Shown: one piece after another, positions 1-5,793 of the stretch
Numbering within the stretch: position 1 is the stretch's first letter
Layout: the number at the start of each line of letters is the position of its first letter
Source: an uncultured Pirellulaceae bacterium
GTDB taxonomy: Bacteria; Planctomycetota; Planctomycetia; Pirellulales; Pirellulaceae
Length of the DNA: 5,793 nt
Direction of reading: 5' to 3'
NCBI GenBank assembly: GCA_934255105.1
Contig: CAKQNH010000357.1
Location: 1-5,793 of the forward strand
Notes under the pieces: model-generated
The model's database searches: none
What the model saw: the letters and a program-made list of their open reading frames with translations, nothing else
Told to the model about the DNA's origin: nothing
Translations under genes and position numbers: made by a program

Positions 1-80
1 AGCTTCCAGCTTGCCTGCCCCGCATCATTTCTGGAACGCAAGCTAGTGCTCCGTCCAGCTTAAATATTGGGGTAGAGATG
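1..80. other. Flanking sequence, no supported gene
   Basis: Nothing can be called. A plus-strand frame is open from base 1 to a TAA at 61-63 and could be the last 20 codons of a gene convergent with the permease, but 20 open codons are common by chance. On the minus strand two ATGs at 23-28 run off the left edge after too few codons to judge. Confidence 0.3.
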
Positions 81-130
81 TAGAGCAGTTGTCCCAACTG
101 CTTCGGGAAACGGTTGGGACAACCGTTCTA
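81..130 (-). terminator. Twin-hairpin inverted repeat just after the permease gene
   Basis: Two 20-base arms (81-100 and 111-130) are reverse complements with three differences and a 10-base loop. Each half is also a small palindrome: 84-102 has 8-bp arms around TCC, and 109-127 has 8-bp arms around GGA. The element begins one base after the permease stop codon. No T run follows on either strand, so a classical intrinsic terminator is doubtful. An mRNA-end-protecting hairpin or a REP-like repeat is equally possible. The symmetry itself is certain. Confidence 0.6.
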
Positions 131-131
131 C

Positions 132-1277
132 TTAGGTCTCCATCGCACTGGCTGATTTGGCCCAGCCCCACGGCAGGAAAATCAGCAGCGGCATCCACGT
201 GGCCAGCGCGGGGCTGAAGAGCGTGCCTGAGGTGCCTAGGGCGGCCAGGGCGATCGCCACGCCTGTAAAGCCCGCCACGATCCCCAGGCAGGCACCGGCC
301 ACCCAGAACATGTGCCGGTCGGGCCGAGTTAACAGGACGGGGATCCCCAACAGCAACACGGTCCAGTCGATGGCTGGCCGCAAAATACGCTGGTGAATCG
401 AGACTCGCAGATCGTTGCTACTGCGTACATTTTCTCCGCGCAGATGGCGGATCAGTTCGTAGGTAGATGCAAATTGTTTCCACACGCTCCCGCCACGCAA
501 CATTTCAAATTCGATTTTGCTTGCTAAGAAGCAACTGCCTGGGGCCAGCCAAGGCGTGTCTTTGGCGGTCAGCAACAGCGGCTGTCCCTCTTGGCTGGTC
601 ACTGAATCGCACTGATCGATATGGCTGGGGAAATTGACTCCTACGAACAGATAGCCAGCCGGCGCCAGATCGCTGGCAGGTTGGAATTTAGCTGAAGCGG
701 CAGTGATTCGCGGTCCAATGTTCGTCGCCAGCGGACCTCCCTGAATGGTCATCCTGGGTAATATGATCTCCAGGCTGGCTGGGAGCAAGTGCTTGCCTTG
801 AATCAGAGCCATCGCGCCGGGATCAAAGGTCGGTCGCATGCTGCGAGGGCCAACTAAGTCCTGTGGATTGCGGTCGAGTCGATCTTGGAAACGTGGAATG
901 GCGAACTCGCGAGCCGCCGCCGCCGAGAGAATGACTATCGCCGAAGCGATCATCAGCGGCCGCACTACGCGGCGCTTGGTCACCCCGGCCGCCAGCAGAG
1001 CGGTGAATTCGTGTGTTTTATTGAGCCATGCGATCACAAAAAGGAGTGCTAATAGCGCTAGCATAGCGCTCAAGCGTTCGAAGATATATATGGTGTAAGG
1101 GCCATAGTAGTCAACCATGACCTTTACCACGGTCGAATCGGTCTGCCGGCTGTACTGCAGGAATTCATCCAAGTTGGTGAAGACGTGGATGACGATCATC
1201 AATCCGCAGACGGTAGCGAAGCAGAGGACCAACACGCGAAAGTACAAGAATAATAGATAGCGATCTATTTTAGTCAT
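132..1277 (-). CDS. LptF/LptG-family permease (lipopolysaccharide export ABC transporter, membrane subunit)
   Basis: This 381-residue protein belongs to the YjgP/YjgQ (LptF/LptG) family. Family members form the inner-membrane core of LptB2FG, which lifts lipopolysaccharide from the inner membrane onto the periplasmic bridge to the outer membrane. The topology fits: membrane segments at about residues 12-33, 60-84 and 106-121, a polar periplasmic part at about 125-295 (the beta-jellyroll position), then segments at about 303-316, 323-347 and 353-372. The family signature lies between segments 2 and 3 as E-x-x-A-L-L-A-A-G-V-T-x-R-R (residues 90-103), the loop expected to contact the LptB ATPase. 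A basic H-x-R-x-x-x-P stretch (295-301) precedes segment 4, as in relatives. The length is normal. The ATG start gives a typical short basic N-terminus before segment 1. No Shine-Dalgarno box precedes it. Cys223 and Cys249 in the periplasmic part could form a disulfide (inference). The gene stands alone here without a second lptF/G copy or lptB, so the paralogue cannot be named. The family call is firm. Confidence 0.93.
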   Translation of the reverse strand: MTKIDRYLLFLYFRVLVLCFATVCGLMIVIHVFTNLDEFLQYSRQTDSTVVKVMVDYYGPYTIYIFERLSAMLALLALLFVIAWLNKTHEFTALLAAGVTKRRVVRPLMIASAIVILSAAAAREFAIPRFQDRLDRNPQDLVGPRSMRPTFDPGAMALIQGKHLLPASLEIILPRMTIQGGPLATNIGPRITAASAKFQPASDLAPAGYLFVGVNFPSHIDQCDSVTSQEGQPLLLTAKDTPWLAPGSCFLASKIEFEMLRGGSVWKQFASTYELIRHLRGENVRSSNDLRVSIHQRILRPAIDWTVLLLGIPVLLTRPDRHMFWVAGACLGIVAGFTGVAIALAALGTSGTLFSPALATWMPLLIFLPWGWAKSASAMET

Positions 1278-1492
1278 GCAATTGGCGATCTACGGATCAC
1301 AACACACACGGGAGGCTATACGCGGGCAGCCATACACACGGGGCAAACCCGCAGCAGCGCAGGTTCTGCGCGGATGGGGCTTTGCCTCGGCAGTGTTGCA
1401 GGAATAGGCCGTCGTTGACAAGAGCATTGTCGGCAGAAAACATAGGTCGGCCACGAGTGGCCGACCCAAGTGGCCATGCAGCAGGTTTGGTT
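1278..1492. other. Intergenic gap between the large gene and the permease gene
   Basis: This gap holds the palindrome at 1445-1466 and probably the permease promoter. A TATAGC hexamer on the minus strand (plus 1315-1320), 37 bases before the permease ATG, could be a -10 box, but no good -35 box lies at 16-18 bases. The 9-base direct repeat ACACACGGG occurs at 1304-1312 and 1334-1342 on either side of it. No convincing ribosome binding site or small gene was found. Confidence 0.4.
1445..1466 (-). terminator. Perfect 10-bp palindrome, probable terminator of the large gene
   Basis: The arms GGTCGGCCAC and GTGGCCGACC pair perfectly around two bases, making a 9-10 bp GC-rich stem. It lies 26 bases past the stop codon of the large gene. 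On the minus strand the stem is followed by TATGTTTTCT, a moderately T-rich run, so it may end transcription before the permease gene. The T run is weak, and a REP-type dispersed repeat is an alternative. Confidence 0.5.
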
Positions 1493-4400
1493 TTAAAGCT
1501 GTCCGCCGGTATTGATACCGCCAGAATTGACGCCGCCGCTGGTGCCGCCGCCAAAGCCGCCGTTGCCCCCCTGGTTTTGCCCCTGAGAACCGGTTGCCGA
1601 GTTGAAGGTAAAGACTTCGCCAATGCCTTGGAAGTTTGGATTTGGGGTAATGCGCACATAGCGTCGGTCGTGCGAAACGACGACTGTGGGCAGCATCATA
1701 GCGCCCTCGCTAAGAGTCGTAATGACTGGCGTGTAGCCGACGGCACCTCGTCCGATCGGGAAGCCGAATCCAGGACCGGCACCCTGTCGGGCGGCGGCTA
1801 ACATGCGACGGTAAGCAGCGTAATCATCGGTGTCCGCACTAGAACTGCTGGGAGTAGCCATTTGGCCCAGCACGGTGCGTCCCAGTTCAATCTGCTTCTT
1901 TCGAATATTTGCCAGTTCGGCCTCGACCAGTGGTTGCTGCCGATGTCCGTTTTGCACGGTAACTTGCAGCAGCACATCTTTATCGCTTAGGTCGACTTGC
2001 TTGATAAAGTAGGCTTGCTGCTCAGTTCCGTAGTCTGTGTAGACCTCTACGGTGACTTTGCCACCCGAGGCGGCACCCCACACCCGCCGCACCATGACGT
2101 CGTACTGACCGGCGTAGCCTTGTGGGCAAACATAGTATTCCGAAAATCCATCGATGCTCGACGGGCTGTTGCTGCTGCTGATGTCCCCCAGCAATACGCC
2201 GCCACCGTAAGTGAACGGATTCGACAGCGAACAAATGCTGCCCGATGGTTCCTTGACCACTAGGTCCAAGTCGGCTTTTCCAGTCCAGTTAACCCGTACG
2301 ACGATGTCCCGGCGCAGAGCCAGCTTGGTATCATCTTCAAAAACTCTGGCTTCCGTTAAACGTCCCTGTTGGGTCAGTCGCAAGCGGGTGGCCTTGGCGG
2401 CCAAGTTGGCTCGCTCAAACAGCGAGGCTTGCTCGGCGGGCCAAGCCTTGCTCAAAATTCCCACGCACACCCAGCGCATAGCGTCCAAATCTTGGGTCTC
2501 TTCGGCCAGTGGCAATGCCAACGCGAATACGTCGTAGCGATTCGGTTGGGCTGTTGCTAAATCTCGCAGCAGTTCCAACGCTTCGCTCTTCATGCCTTTA
2601 CGCGCCAGATATTCGGCGATCTTAAAGGCAGCATTGAGGTCGCCGTTGAAATCGAGCGAGCTGAGCTGGACGCGTTTAATTTCGGACCCAGGGTAATCGC
2701 AAGCTTCCATGCCCAAGCTGAGAGCATGGTACATCCAGGGCTGCGGGTAGCCAGCGCTGAGCAGACCGCTTACGAGTCCGATGACTTTTTCGAATTCAGT
2801 TTTGGCGGCCTGTGTGTTCTTGGCTTCTAAATACGCACCAGCCACTTCGACCCTGTCCCGCACCACTTGGCGGATCTGCTGGTCGATGGCGAGCCGTTCT
2901 TGATCGTCCGCAGCGCTTTGCAGCTTGCTAATCCAGCCGTCAGCCTCTGCAGAGGAAGTGCCGGTAGAGCTGCCACGCGTGACTGCCATCGGCTTGCTGG
3001 CGGTCCGAGTCGCGATGGGAGCTGAGGCTGCAGGCTGTGCCGAGCTGAGTGGCGACTTGGACGAGTCATCAGGAACAGCGAACATGCCGCCCATGCCCCC
3101 CATGCCTCCGCCCATGCCTCCCATTCCGCCACCCATGCCACCCATGCCACCCATACCGCCCATGCCACCCATGCCGCCCATCATGCCGCCCATCATGCCG
3201 CCCATCATACCGCCCCCCATACCGCCCATCATTCCGCCCATCATTCCGCCTCCGGACATGATTGGCACGACTAGGTCGCCTACGGGATAAACGCGGTTGC
3301 GAGGCTCGGCATTGGCGTCGTCTTTGGTGGTGATCATCAGCGTTTCGCTCTCGATCATGTAGGTCAGTTCATGCTCGTCGAGGATAATGCGCAGCAAACT
3401 TCGGAGTGTGATTGGAGGCGAGCTAAACGTAATAGGAGTATCGACGCTGGCCGTGCCATCGAGTTCAATTACGTCAGCCTTTAGGTGAATCGGGATATTC
3501 AAATCATCGGCCAATCCTTCGATGACTTGTTGCAGTGGCATAGCGTTGTAGGCGATATCCGCTACATCCGTTTTGAGAGCGGCGCTAATGCGCTGCTCCG
3601 ATTCGCTGTCGACACCTAGGCTCGTGGCGGCGTAGCGCTCTTTTCGGCGGGCCGTTAGAGCTTGCCAGACCTCAGGGGCCGGGTAGATCACCGGCGGGTC
3701 ACCGTCGAACGGCGTAGACGCGATTTCAACGCCACGCAGCGCGTCGACCACACCCTGTTCGCGGTGTCTAAATGCGTCGCGAACTAACGCCCAGTTGGAA
3801 GCCAACGAACTCTCCACGCGTGACACCGTTTCCAGGGGCGTTTCAGGGCTCAAGCGACTGATCTCGGGCGCGACGTCCTTGGATGCCTCAAGATAGCGTT
3901 GCTCGGCCATCAAGTAATTAAATTGCTCGACCAATTGCTTGAGAGCTTCGTCCTGTCGCGTGGTTTCCAGCAACAGTCGCGTGGCTTGGTCGGCTTGGGA
4001 ACGAATGGCTTCGGAGCGGCTGATGCGCTCGTTATATTTTGCTTCCTGCACAGCCGCAATTTGCAATGCCGAGCTGACCTGGCTGCGCAATTGAGCGCGC
4101 AGCGCTGGTTCGGTGTCCGTAAAGCTGTCGATCCGCTCCAGTAGCAGCTTGAGCTCCAGCACGACCTGGCTGGCTGTGGAGGGGTTGCGGCGCAGTTGCT
4201 CTGCTGCATCGCGGATGTTTTGACGAACTTCGGCATCGATGGCTTGTGCGCGAGCTTGCCGACGCCCAACTTCTTCGCTGAGCAGATCGCCTGCATCGAG
4301 CGTATCTGCTAGCAGCGACGGCGCTGGATCGAATTGTCGCATCGAGCTATCGCTGGCGGGAGCGGCTGGCTGCAGCGGCGAGACTTGAGTGCTGGGTGCT

Positions 4401-5793
4401 GCCGTATCTGGAACGATGACGTTTCCGGCCGGTGCCTGCGGTGCCAACTCGGCAGGCGCGGGTATGGCGGGCGACGGGGTAATCGGTTGCGCGGTAGCTG
4501 GCTCCGCAAACGGATCATCGCTGGCCGGTGCACTTGGACTGCCGAATGGATCGTCGGCGACGGCGGTCTGCGTGAACTTGCCCGCAGGGACAGTTTCCGA
4601 CTGAGATTTGGCAACTTGCTCAACCGCTTGCAGCAGCGTGGCTGCTTCAGCGTTGTTGGGATCTTGCTTGAGCGCCTCTTCGGCGATGCGTCTGGCGGCG
4701 TCCAAATCGCCCGATTTGAGTGCAAACGTGCCCGCTTTGACCAGCGCCGAGGCGTTGTCGGCCAGCATATAGCTCATGGCCCGCAAACCGGCCGATCCGA
4801 GTGCTGGCAACGATACGCCCCCATCTCGCTTGGCTTCGGTGACGACGGCTGTCAGAAAACCCAGGTCTGGATTGGAGGGTTCCGCTGTCAGATCCCATGC
4901 CAGTTTTACTTCTTCACCGCTTCCAACAGTCCCTTGCAATATGAGCTTCTCGATCGCAATGGGAGTTTCCGACTCGCCCACGACTACCGTGTCGCGATCG
5001 ATGCGCAGTGGCGGGAAGCGCTGCGGAAAGTGGCTGGCAAGCGAGCCGGGGAGTGGAGTGTCCTGGATCCAGATGACCGGCAGCGTCGCGCTCTGAGCCA
5101 AGTGGTGCCCAATGCTTTGCATCGATTCCTGGATTTCGTTGCGGCTAAGGACGATGCCACCTGTTTGGTTGGCGATGGCTGCCAGCGAAGCTAGGTCGAT
5201 GACGGGGCCGATGGCGAGCGACGAGACGCTGATTTTGGCCGCAATTAGTTCGTCTACCAGTTGTCGATGCTGGCTTTTGGTGAGTAGATTGGAGCGGTTG
5301 ATACCGTCGCCGATGTAGACGATAGTCCGCTGCATGGCGCGATCGCTGAATTGGCTAGCGGCGGCTCGCAGAGCTCCGGCTAGGTCGGTTGTCCCCAGAG
5401 GAATGCGCTTCTGCAGACGAGCCATAGCGGTCTCCCACTGGGGCGAGCTGGGATCGACCAGTCCAGCGGAGAGGTCTAACGCTTCCACGTCGCATGCCAG
5501 GAGTGCGGTCTGAGCACCCGCTGGCAATGCGCGAGCGAGCTCCTCGGCCACTTCCAGCGATTCCAGCCGGACGGGGCCGGTTTGAGTGGCGGAGGTATCG
5601 ACTAGCACCACAACTTCATAGCCTGGCGGCAAAGGGTAATCCCCCTCAGGGTCGGCTTGGACCGACAGTGCGAAGTAGTGATTGCTCGCGTCTTGGAAAG
5701 TGGCCAGGCGCGAAGGGCCACCGCGCGGTTGATCTGCAAGCCCAACCAGCGGTGCTACCACCGTGGCCAACAATACGAAAAGTGGCTTGGCAA
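1493..5793 (-). CDS. Giant exported multidomain protein: VWA, TPR-like, coiled coil, STN-like, Met-Gly repeat, YfaP/DUF2135-like (5' end outside window)
   Basis: One frame stays open for over 4.2 kb. Numbering here starts at the TTG codon at 5773, which is not the true start: the frame continues to the edge and the TTG lies inside a signal-peptide core. Domains in order: end of signal peptide (to about 13); von Willebrand A domain (about 52-225) with a near-complete metal site (Asp59-x-Ser61-x-Thr63, Thr129, Asp156); one TPR-like hairpin pair (about 340-385); Pro/Ala linker (398-485); long charged helices, probably coiled coil (500-680); STN-like domain (735-818); Met-Gly repeat (840-897); TPR-like helices (945-1150); YfaP/DUF2135-like beta domain (1152-1275); a short beta module (1345-1395); Gly/Asn-rich tail. 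No catalytic site, transmembrane anchor after the signal peptide, or secretin barrel is visible. An exported binding or scaffold role at the cell envelope is inferred. Function is unknown. The next gene downstream is a permease 215 bp away, probably transcribed separately. Confidence 0.9.
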   Translation of the reverse strand, partial: AKPLFVLLATVVAPLVGLADQPRGGPSRLATFQDASNHYFALSVQADPEGDYPLPPGYEVVVLVDTSATQTGPVRLESLEVAEELARALPAGAQTALLACDVEALDLSAGLVDPSSPQWETAMARLQKRIPLGTTDLAGALRAAASQFSDRAMQRTIVYIGDGINRSNLLTKSQHRQLVDELIAAKISVSSLAIGPVIDLASLAAIANQTGGIVLSRNEIQESMQSIGHHLAQSATLPVIWIQDTPLPGSLASHFPQRFPPLRIDRDTVVVGESETPIAIEKLILQGTVGSGEEVKLAWDLTAEPSNPDLGFLTAVVTEAKRDGGVSLPALGSAGLRAMSYMLADNASALVKAGTFALKSGDLDAARRIAEEALKQDPNNAEAATLLQAVEQVAKSQSETVPAGKFTQTAVADDPFGSPSAPASDDPFAEPATAQPITPSPAIPAPAELAPQAPAGNVIVPDTAAPSTQVSPLQPAAPASDSSMRQFDPAPSLLADTLDAGDLLSEEVGRRQARAQAIDAEVRQNIRDAAEQLRRNPSTASQVVLELKLLLERIDSFTDTEPALRAQLRSQVSSALQIAAVQEAKYNERISRSEAIRSQADQATRLLLETTRQDEALKQLVEQFNYLMAEQRYLEASKDVAPEISRLSPETPLETVSRVESSLASNWALVRDAFRHREQGVVDALRGVEIASTPFDGDPPVIYPAPEVWQALTARRKERYAATSLGVDSESEQRISAALKTDVADIAYNAMPLQQVIEGLADDLNIPIHLKADVIELDGTASVDTPITFSSPPITLRSLLRIILDEHELTYMIESETLMITTKDDANAEPRNRVYPVGDLVVPIMSGGGMMGGMMGGMGGGMMGGMMGGMMGGMGGMGGMGGMGGMGGGMGGMGGGMGGMGGMFAVPDDSSKSPLSSAQPAASAPIATRTASKPMAVTRGSSTGTSSAEADGWISKLQSAADDQERLAIDQQIRQVVRDRVEVAGAYLEAKNTQAAKTEFEKVIGLVSGLLSAGYPQPWMYHALSLGMEACDYPGSEIKRVQLSSLDFNGDLNAAFKIAEYLARKGMKSEALELLRDLATAQPNRYDVFALALPLAEETQDLDAMRWVCVGILSKAWPAEQASLFERANLAAKATRLRLTQQGRLTEARVFEDDTKLALRRDIVVRVNWTGKADLDLVVKEPSGSICSLSNPFTYGGGVLLGDISSSNSPSSIDGFSEYYVCPQGYAGQYDVMVRRVWGAASGGKVTVEVYTDYGTEQQAYFIKQVDLSDKDVLLQVTVQNGHRQQPLVEAELANIRKKQIELGRTVLGQMATPSSSSADTDDYAAYRRMLAAARQGAGPGFGFPIGRGAVGYTPVITTLSEGAMMLPTVVVSHDRRYVRITPNPNFQGIGEVFTFNSATGSQGQNQGGNGGFGGGTSGGVNSGGINTGGQL
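1589..1741 (-). other. Short C-terminal beta module (RRYVRI type)
   Basis: Residues about 1345-1395 read Val-Gly-Tyr-Thr-Pro-Val-Ile, then Val-Val-Val-Ser-His-Asp-Arg-Arg-Tyr-Val-Arg-Ile-Thr-Pro and Gly-Ile-Gly-Glu-Val-Phe-Thr-Phe. From memory, similar endings recur in large exported planctomycete proteins, which may make this a shared C-terminal module; I cannot confirm that here. After it comes a Gly/Asn/Gln-rich tail (1396-1426). Confidence 0.45.
1949..2320 (-). other. YfaP/DUF2135-like beta domain
   Basis: Residues about 1152-1275 begin with Asp-Ile-Val-Val-Arg-Val-Asn-Trp-Thr-Gly and Ala-Asp-Leu-Asp-Leu-Val-Val, followed by Glu-Pro-Ser-Gly, Gly-Gly-Val-Leu-Leu-Gly-Asp, then Gly-Gln-Tyr-Asp-Val and a Lys-Val-Thr-Val-Glu-Val strand. 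This is the pattern I associate with the DUF2135 (YfaP) family of exported beta-sandwich domains, whose role is unknown. Cys1181 and Cys1216 are well placed for a disulfide in an exported protein (inference). The helical block just before it (945-1150) probably forms one unit with it. Confidence 0.7.
3083..3256 (-). repeat. In-frame Met-Gly tandem repeat, 9- and 12-nt units
   Basis: On the plus strand this stretch is an array built from 9-nt units such as CATGCCACC and 12-nt units such as CCCATCATGCCG. On the coding strand it reads as Gly-Gly-Met and Gly-Gly-Met-Met repeats (residues 840-897), composed of Gly and Met only. The promoter-proximal half has mostly the 12-nt unit and the distal half the 9-nt unit with occasional extra Gly. 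The frame is kept throughout, so it belongs to the protein, and such an array is prone to length change by slippage. Confidence 0.92.
3320..3571 (-). other. STN-like domain (secretin/TonB short N-terminal fold)
   Basis: Residues about 735-818 follow the STN pattern: Met-Pro-Leu-Gln-Gln-Val-Ile-Glu-Gly-Leu-Ala, then a strand Ile-Pro-Ile-His-Leu, an Asp-rich loop, Thr-Phe followed by Pro-Ile-Thr-Leu-Arg-Ser-Leu-Leu-Arg-Ile-Ile-Leu, and a final Leu-Thr-Tyr-Met-Ile-Glu with Leu-Met-Ile-Thr-Thr. In secretins and TonB receptors this fold sits at the periplasmic N-terminus and contacts partner proteins. Here it is in mid-protein with no barrel following, so a protein-binding or assembly role is likelier than secretion. 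Confidence 0.7.
3734..4276 (-). other. Long charged helical region, probable coiled coil
   Basis: Residues about 500-680 are rich in Glu, Arg, Gln, Ala and Leu with few Gly or Pro, in patterns such as EVGRRQARAQAIDAEVRQ and EAIRSQADQATRLLLE. This fits extended helices or a coiled coil that could allow self-association. Heptad scoring was not run, so coiled coil rather than simple helical bundle is an inference. Confidence 0.55.
4319..4582 (-). other. Pro/Ala-rich disordered linker with paired DDPF motifs
   Basis: Residues about 398-485 are dominated by Pro, Ala, Ser and Thr with no predicted structure. The motif Asp-Asp-Pro-Phe occurs twice (407-410 and 419-422), twelve residues apart. The stretch separates the VWA/TPR head from the long helical part and probably acts as a flexible spacer. 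Confidence 0.7.
4619..4756 (-). other. TPR-like helical repeat
   Basis: Residues about 340-385 have the tetratricopeptide pattern: Ala-rich helix A, then Gly-Asp-Leu-Asp-Ala-Ala, then helix B with Ala-Leu-Lys, and Asp-Pro-Asn-Asn-Ala-Glu-Ala opening the next helix. At least one unit and the start of a second are visible. TPRs bind partner proteins; no partner can be named. Confidence 0.7.
5099..5620 (-). other. von Willebrand factor A domain with near-canonical metal site
   Basis: Residues about 52-225 of the large protein. A hydrophobic strand (VVVLVD) leads into Asp-Thr-Ser-Ala-Thr, the D-x-S-x-S metal motif with Thr in place of the last Ser. The third-loop Thr is in Leu-Gly-Thr-Thr-Asp-Leu (Thr129), and the last Asp is in Tyr-Ile-Gly-Asp-Gly (Asp156). 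The alternating strands and helices between these match a Rossmann-like VWA fold, and a later strand (ISVSSLAIG) fits strand 5. Such domains bind protein ligands through a divalent metal. All metal ligands are present or conservatively replaced, so binding is plausible. Confidence 0.85.
5735..5793 (-). other. Signal peptide (5' part cut by window edge)
   Basis: The reading frame at the right edge gives Ala-Lys-Pro followed by an unbroken hydrophobic run of about 14 residues ending Val-Gly-Leu-Ala, then the polar Asp-Gln-Pro-Arg. This is the n-region, h-region and Ala cleavage site of a Sec signal peptide, with cleavage most likely after residue 13 (Ala, with Gly at -3). It implies export of the large protein. 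It also shows that the TTG at 5771-5773 lies within the hydrophobic core and that translation begins a few codons to the right of the window. Confidence 0.75.

Noticed and set aside
1..63. Possible last codons of a plus-strand gene ending at TAA 61-63
   Set aside because: Only 20 codons are open, which is expected by chance, and the residues show nothing recognisable. The convergent layout around the twin hairpin would be attractive but is unsupported.
1315..1346. Sigma-70-like promoter for the permease gene (TTGCCC and TATAGC, minus strand)
   Set aside because: The spacer is 20 bases, too long, and both boxes are imperfect. Kept only as a mention in the gap entry.
1297..1659. Minus-strand frame of 120 codons spanning the end of the large gene and the gap
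   Set aside because: Nearly half of it overlaps the large gene in another frame. The product is Ala/Cys/Pro-rich without domain or signal, and no ribosome binding site is seen.
1382..1801. Plus-strand frame of 139 codons over the gap and the end of the large gene
   Set aside because: It reads through the palindrome and antisense to the Gly-rich tail, with no recognisable motif or start signal.
3083..3256. CRISPR-like array
   Set aside because: The units are contiguous 9- and 12-base codon repeats without spacers, in frame within a protein.
2925..3290. Plus-strand frame encoding a Pro-Pro-Met repeat protein
   Set aside because: It is the antisense reading of the Met-Gly repeat. The repeat keeps other frames open by being periodic in three, so the open length is not evidence of coding.
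4334..5194. Plus-strand open frame of 286 codons antisense to the large gene
   Set aside because: It lies wholly inside the strongly supported VWA/TPR/linker coding region, and its product is Arg/Gly/Cys-rich with no recognisable domain. It is a shadow of codon bias on the opposite strand.

Overview
The window looks like chromosomal DNA from a planctomycete, most likely a Pirellula/Rhodopirellula-type organism. This is inferred from protein style: a very large exported protein that joins a von Willebrand A domain, TPR-like helices, a secretin/TonB short N-terminal-like (STN) domain, a long Met-Gly repeat, a YfaP/DUF2135-like domain and a Gly-rich tail, with paired Asp-Asp-Pro-Phe motifs in its linker and no Shine-Dalgarno box on the neighbouring gene. 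No marker gene is present, so the taxonomic call is moderate.

Layout: both supported genes are on the minus strand. Reading in the direction of transcription (right to left), the first is a giant secreted or periplasmic protein gene. It runs off the right edge, so its start codon is missing, and it ends at 1493. A 215-bp gap follows, holding a perfect GC-rich palindrome (1445-1466, probable terminator or REP-like element) and weak promoter-like signals. The second gene (1277-132) is a complete LptF/LptG-family permease, the inner-membrane part of the lipopolysaccharide export ABC transporter. One base after its stop codon lies a long, doubly symmetric inverted repeat (81-130). Positions 1-80 hold nothing that can be supported.

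The two genes share direction, but the gap and the palindrome suggest separate transcripts. Both products act at the cell envelope: LptF/G exports lipopolysaccharide, and the giant protein carries a signal peptide and only ligand-, protein- or surface-binding types of domain. No functional link between them is shown.

The most interesting items are the unusual domain chain of the giant protein, the two-phase Met-Gly repeat within it, and the twin-hairpin element after the permease gene. I found no RNA genes, CRISPR arrays, transposases or defence-type operon.
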